Assembly (NCBI RefSeq): GCF_002797685.1
Contig: NZ_PGFH01000001.1
Location: forward strand, 558,001-622,000
Direction of reading: 5' to 3'
DNA length: 64,000 nucleotides
Source: Salinibacterium amurskyense
GTDB lineage: Bacteria > Actinomycetota > Actinomycetes > Actinomycetales > Microbacteriaceae
Below the pieces are notes generated by a model that had not been told where the DNA came from, made no database searches, and worked only from the letters and a program-made list of their open reading frames with translations. Numbering within the stretch: the first letter of the stretch is position 1; each line of letters opens with the position of its first letter. Of this stretch, positions 60,333 through 64,000 are shown piece after piece. The translations under genes and the position numbers were made by a program.

Positions 60333-62339
60333 ATGGATTTTAAGCGCATTTTTCGCGGCCCGGTCCCGTACATCATCATCGGTATCGCCGCCGTCTCGAT
60401 CGCCGCGAGCCTGCTCCTGGGCGAGGGCTACAAAGAGGTCACCACTCAAGAGGGCCTCGACCTTCTTCAGGGATCGACGGTGTCCTCAGCCACCATCATT
60501 GACGGTGAGCAGCGCGTTGACCTCGAGCTCTCCAAAGCTGACGGCGACAACGGCACGAAGGTGCAGTTCTACTACGTGGCACCGCGTGGCACCGAGATCG
60601 TTTCTGCGGTCAACGGCGCCGACGTGAAGGAGTTCAACGACAAGGTTCCTCAGGAGAACTTCTTTGTTTCGTTCCTCTCGATCATGCTGCCGTTCCTGAT
60701 CATCGGCATCATCTTCTTCTTCATCTTCAGCCGCATGCAGGGTGGCGGCGGCAAGGTCATGCAGTTCGGCAAGTCGAAGGCCAAGCTCGTGGGTAAAGAC
60801 ACCCCGCAAGCAACGTTCGCGGATGTCGCTGGTGCTGACGAAGCCATCGAAGAGCTCGAAGAAATCAAAGACTTCCTGAAGGAGCCGGCCAAGTTCTTGG
60901 CTGTTGGCGCCCGCATCCCGAAGGGCGTACTGCTGTACGGCCCTCCCGGAACCGGTAAGACTCTGTTGGCCAAGGCCACCGCGGGTGAAGCTGGCGTGCC
61001 CTTCTACACAATCTCCGGTTCTGACTTCGTCGAAATGTTCGTGGGTGTCGGTGCAAGCCGTGTTCGTGACCTCTTCGAGCAGGCCAAGCAGAACTCGCCC
61101 GCGATCATCTTCATCGACGAGATCGATGCTGTTGGTCGCCACCGTGGTGCCGGAATCGGTGGCGGTAACGATGAGCGCGAGCAGACCCTCAACCAGCTGC
61201 TGGTTGAAATGGACGGCTTCGACGCCACCGCCAACGTGATCTTGATCGCTGCAACCAACCGCCCTGACGTTCTCGACCCCGCGCTGCTGCGCCCGGGTCG
61301 CTTCGATCGCCAGATTGGTGTGGATGCTCCCGACAAGGGCGGCCGCAAGCAGATTCTCGAAGTGCACGCCAAGGGCAAGCCCATGGCCGAAGGTGTCGAC
61401 CTGGAAGTTCTTGCTCGCAAGACACCCGGATTCACCGGTGCAGACCTCGCCAACGTGCTCAACGAAGCAGCCCTGTTGACCGCTCGCTCCAACGCGCAGC
61501 TCATCGACAACCGTGCTCTCGACGAGGCCGTCGACCGCGTTATGGCCGGGCCGCAGCGACGTTCGCGCCTCATGAACGAGAAAGAAAAGCTCGTTACGGC
61601 CTACCACGAGGGTGGTCACGCCGTGGCCGCCGCTTCGATGCGCAATAGCGACCCTGTCACCAAGATCACGATCCTTCCTCGCGGTCGTGCGCTTGGATAC
61701 ACGATGGTCATGCCGCTCGAAGACAAGTACTCCGTATCGCGTAACGAACTGCTCGATCAGCTCGCCTACGCGATGGGTGGCCGCGTCGCGGAAGAAATCG
61801 TGTTCCACGACCCCACTACCGGCGCATCCAACGACATCGAAAAGGCAACCTCGATTGCCCGTCGCATGGTCACTGAGTACGGCATGAGTGCCAAGGTCGG
61901 TTCCGTGAAGCTGGGCAGCGCCTCGAGCGAACCCTTCATGGGCCGGGATATGAGCTCGAGCCGGGAATACTCCGACGACATGGCCAAGCTCATCGACGAC
62001 GAAGTTCGGTTGCTCATCGAGCAGGCCCACGACGAGGCATGGCAGATGCTCAACGAGAACCGCAAGGTGCTCGACAAGCTTGCCCGCGAACTCATGGAGA
62101 AAGAGACGCTCGACCACGTTGAGCTCGACAAGATCTTCAAGGGAATGGCCAAGTTGCCCGAGCGCCCGCAGTGGCTTTCGAGCGACGCCCGCCCCGTTTC
62201 GCAACTACCTCCCATCAAGGTTCCCAAGAAGAAGGTTGTTGAAGCGGACGCTGAAGCGAGCGACGGCGACGACACCACGCCATCGAAGCCGGCACGCACC
62301 TCACGGCCACGCAAGTCGCCGGGTGTAGCAACGGCCTAG
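60333..62339 (+). CDS. ftsH: ATP-dependent zinc metalloprotease FtsH
   Basis: The 668-residue membrane protease has TM helices at residues about 12-32 and 109-130, with the periplasmic-side domain between. The AAA+ domain has Walker A GPPGTGKT near 203, Walker [12 protein letters not shown] near 258 and the second region of homology with [10 protein letters not shown] near 320. The zinc site is HEGGH near residue 424. The Pro/Lys/Thr-rich C-terminal tail is variable in the family. It degrades unneeded membrane and regulatory proteins. About 170 bp separate it from the serine hydrolase gene, enough for its own promoter. Confidence 0.96.
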   Translation: MDFKRIFRGPVPYIIIGIAAVSIAASLLLGEGYKEVTTQEGLDLLQGSTVSSATIIDGEQRVDLELSKADGDNGTKVQFYYVAPRGTEIVSAVNGADVKEFNDKVPQENFFVSFLSIMLPFLIIGIIFFFIFSRMQGGGGKVMQFGKSKAKLVGKDTPQATFADVAGADEAIEELEEIKDFLKEPAKFLAVGARIPKGVLLYGPPGTGKTLLAKATAGEAGVPFYTISGSDFVEMFVGVGASRVRDLFEQAKQNSPAIIFIDEIDAVGRHRGAGIGGGNDEREQTLNQLLVEMDGFDATANVILIAATNRPDVLDPALLRPGRFDRQIGVDAPDKGGRKQILEVHAKGKPMAEGVDLEVLARKTPGFTGADLANVLNEAALLTARSNAQLIDNRALDEAVDRVMAGPQRRSRLMNEKEKLVTAYHEGGHAVAAASMRNSDPVTKITILPRGRALGYTMVMPLEDKYSVSRNELLDQLAYAMGGRVAEEIVFHDPTTGASNDIEKATSIARRMVTEYGMSAKVGSVKLGSASSEPFMGRDMSSSREYSDDMAKLIDDEVRLLIEQAHDEAWQMLNENRKVLDKLARELMEKETLDHVELDKIFKGMAKLPERPQWLSSDARPVSQLPPIKVPKKKVVEADAEASDGDDTTPSKPARTSRPRKSPGVATA

Positions 62340-62346
62340 GGGCAGC

Positions 62347-62931
62347 ATGTCGATCGACCTCGCACGCATCGAAGCTGCGGTAGCCGAGATTCTGGCTGCC
62401 GTAGGAGAAGACCCGAACCGGGCTGGCCTCACCGCCACCCCGCGCCGGGTTGCTTCGGCGTACGCAGAGTTTTTTGCGGGCAACGAGATCGACCCGCTCA
62501 CGCATCTGTCAGACAGCATCGAGTTCACCGCCAAGGCAGACCAAACCGGCGAACTCGTGTTGCTGCGCGACATCGAGTTCCGTTCCATGTGCGAGCATCA
62601 CTTGCTGCCATTTTTGGGCGTTGCCCACGTGGCCTACATTCCGGATGAGCGCATCATCGGGCTCGGCAACATCGCCCGGGTGGTCGAAACGATTGCCGCT
62701 CGTGCGCAACTGCAGGAGCGATTAACCGAAGAGATTGCCGACGCCTTCGATGAAGGACTTTCGCCTCGCGGAGTGCTCGTGGTCGTGGATGCCATGCACG
62801 GTTGTGTGTCGGCCCGCGGCCCACGCCAAACGGCAAGCTCCACCGTGACCCTCGCCTCACGCGGTGCACTGAGCGACCCCGTCGAGCGCGCCGAAGTGAT
62901 GGCGCTCATCGGTCGAGGGCGCGATGCGTAG
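62347..62931 (+). CDS. folE: GTP cyclohydrolase I
   Basis: The 194-residue enzyme opens GTP to 7,8-dihydroneopterin triphosphate, the first step of folate synthesis. The zinc-binding CEHHLLPF motif and the HGCVSARGPRQ active-site segment are intact, as is the N-terminal GLTATPRRVASAYAEFF. It starts 8 bp after ftsH and overlaps folP by 8 bp, so ftsH-folE-folP-folB are one transcription unit. The protein is of bacterial standard length. Confidence 0.96.
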   Translation: MSIDLARIEAAVAEILAAVGEDPNRAGLTATPRRVASAYAEFFAGNEIDPLTHLSDSIEFTAKADQTGELVLLRDIEFRSMCEHHLLPFLGVAHVAYIPDERIIGLGNIARVVETIAARAQLQERLTEEIADAFDEGLSPRGVLVVVDAMHGCVSARGPRQTASSTVTLASRGALSDPVERAEVMALIGRGRDA

Positions 62932-63751
62932 AGCACCACGCGTGACCGTTCCCCAGATCATGGGCATCCTCAACGTCACGCCCGATTCCTTTAGCGACGG
63001 CGGACAGTTCGAGCACGTTGACGCCGCCATCGCGCGCGGTATCGAGCTGCGCAACAACGGCGCGGATGTCGTGGATGTCGGCGGAGAATCGACTCGCCCC
63101 GGCGCCGAACGGGTGTCGCCCGCGCTCGAGCAGCAGCGGGTAATCCCGGTGATCGAAGCGCTCACGGCCGAGGGCGTAACCGTGAGCATCGACACGATGA
63201 ATGCCGAGACTGCACTCGCCGCGGCGAAGGCGGGAGCATCCATCATCAACGATGTCTCAGGCGGGTTGGCCGACCCCGAGATGTATCGGGTCGTCGCCGA
63301 AACAGACTTAATTTACATTGCTATGCACTGGCGTGGGCACAGCACCGAGATGGACCAGCTTTCGCAGTACGACGACGTTGTTGCCGACGTGCGCAGTGAG
63401 CTGAAGGCGCGATTGGCCGAGATGATGGTGTGGGGAGTGAAGCCCAACCGGGTGGTGCTCGACCCTGGTCTTGGTTTCGCGAAGAAGTCGCGTCACAACT
63501 GGGCGCTGTTGGGGCGGATCGACGAGCTGACGTCTCTGGGGCATCCGGTACTCATCGGGGCTTCGCGCAAAAGATTTCTCGCGTCGATGTTGCCGGCCGA
63601 TGCGCCGCCCGCTGACCGAGATTTGGCCACCGCAGTTATTAGCAATGTCGCCGCCGAAGCCGGGGTGTGGGCCGTTCGTGTGCACGACGTTCCCTCGACC
63701 CAGATCGCACTCTCCGTGTATCGCGCCATGCAGAAGGGCAAGAAACGATGA
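62924..63751 (+). CDS. folP: Dihydropteroate synthase
   Basis: The 275-residue TIM-barrel enzyme joins 6-hydroxymethyl-dihydropterin pyrophosphate to p-aminobenzoate, and is the sulfonamide target. Landmarks are MGILNVTPDSFSDGGQF, DVGGESTRPGAERV, and LVLDPGLGFAKK-like VVLDPGLGFAKKSRHNW, plus GASRKRFL near residue 208. The ATG at 62924 lies inside the end of folE, and the stop overlaps folB (ATGA). Confidence 0.96.
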   Translation: MRRAPRVTVPQIMGILNVTPDSFSDGGQFEHVDAAIARGIELRNNGADVVDVGGESTRPGAERVSPALEQQRVIPVIEALTAEGVTVSIDTMNAETALAAAKAGASIINDVSGGLADPEMYRVVAETDLIYIAMHWRGHSTEMDQLSQYDDVVADVRSELKARLAEMMVWGVKPNRVVLDPGLGFAKKSRHNWALLGRIDELTSLGHPVLIGASRKRFLASMLPADAPPADRDLATAVISNVAAEAGVWAVRVHDVPSTQIALSVYRAMQKGKKR

Positions 63752-64000
63752 ATCCCGCACTGGACGAAATCACCCTCACCGGTCTGCGCGCCACCGCCTT
63801 CCACGGCGTCTTCGATCACGAACGTCGCGACGGTCAAACCTTCGTGATTGACGCGACCGTGTACCTCGACTTTGCCGCCGCAGCCAGCACCGATGACCTG
63901 GCCCGCACCATCCACTACGGCGAACTGGCCGAAGAGATCGTTGCCGCCGTCGAAAGCAATCCGGTTGACCTCATCGAGACCGTGGTCGAGCGCATCGCCG
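63748..64000 (+). CDS. folB: Dihydroneopterin aldolase (3' truncated by the window end)
   Basis: The first 84 residues are present. ITLTGLRATAFHGVFDHERR has the conserved YG/FHGV segment, and TIHYGELAEEIVAAVES follows the family pattern. The enzyme splits dihydroneopterin into hydroxymethyl-dihydropterin and glycolaldehyde. The start overlaps the folP stop by 4 bp. The C-terminal third with the catalytic Lys lies beyond the window; folK often follows in this order. Confidence 0.92.
   Translation, partial: MNPALDEITLTGLRATAFHGVFDHERRDGQTFVIDATVYLDFAAAASTDDLARTIHYGELAEEIVAAVESNPVDLIETVVERIA

Noticed and set aside
60486-62204. A 572-codon minus-strand frame opposite ftsH
   Set aside because: It is an antisense shadow caused by the G/C-rich third codon positions of ftsH; no motif and no start signal. 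The same applies to the long minus-strand frames at 25443-26918, 24138-25436, 12297-13730, 43953-45359 and 20651-21895.

Overview
The window is a high-GC, gene-dense stretch of chromosome from a Gram-positive actinobacterium, most likely a member of the Microbacteriaceae (Micrococcales). Indicators are the housekeeping order ppa, tilS, hpt, ftsH, folE, folP, folB at the right end, a DUF3073 protein, DtxR/IdeR-type iron boxes, many GTG and TTG starts, many 4-bp ATGA/GTGA overlaps, probable leaderless genes, and strong use of the GGATGC/GCATCC hexamer. I see no rRNA, prophage, insertion sequence, CRISPR array or replication origin. Genus is inference only.

Left third (1-16.4 kb): the 3' end of a class V aminotransferase with an 18-bp tandem repeat and terminator behind it; DUF3073; an FAD oxidoreductase; an AAA ATPase; a LysR regulator divergent from psuG-psuK-trpF; a pair of CrcB fluoride channels; a secreted or membrane-anchored hypothetical protein; a MerR/TipAS regulator with a clear operator-promoter; a yczE membrane gene divergent from its MocR-type regulator; an RND efflux permease; and a membrane protein with a degenerate NERD-like domain, preceded by a strong hairpin that covers its ribosome binding site.

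Middle (16.4-43.3 kb): a DEAD-box helicase with a long internally repeated RGG/SYGDR-type N-terminus; a NUDIX hydrolase; a tryptophan-degradation operon (tryptophan 2,3-dioxygenase, amidohydrolase, kynureninase, PaaX-like regulator) in which the amidohydrolase occupies the place expected for N-formylkynurenine formamidase; a 1419-residue secreted NucH nuclease/UshA 5'-nucleotidase fusion; cysK-cysE; a sugar ABC importer (binding protein and two permeases, no ATPase) behind a LacI-type operator; an EamA transporter; RecQ; and an iron-siderophore uptake cluster (SIP reductase, two FecCD permeases, ATPase, lipoprotein) with two iron boxes, followed by an orphan second binding lipoprotein.

Right part (43.3-64 kb): thioredoxin; an acyl-CoA oxidase-type flavoprotein; a TspO-like protein and DHA2 efflux pump as an operon behind a compound inverted repeat; a 44-residue membrane peptide; a formylglycine-generating enzyme; a zinc metallopeptidase; two small membrane or hypothetical proteins; a roughly 130-nt inverted-repeat structure beside the tRNA genes Glu-Asp-Phe (minus strand); two tandem paralogous coiled-coil M23 peptidoglycan hydrolases that share an upstream box; an SDR oxidoreductase; and then ppa/tilS/hpt, a beta-lactamase-fold serine hydrolase, ftsH and the folate genes folE-folP-folB, the last cut by the window end.

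The leads I consider most worth testing are the amidohydrolase in the kynurenine operon, the hairpin at 15215-15259, the inverted-repeat element at 51948-52077, and the shared box and palindrome of the tandem M23 genes.
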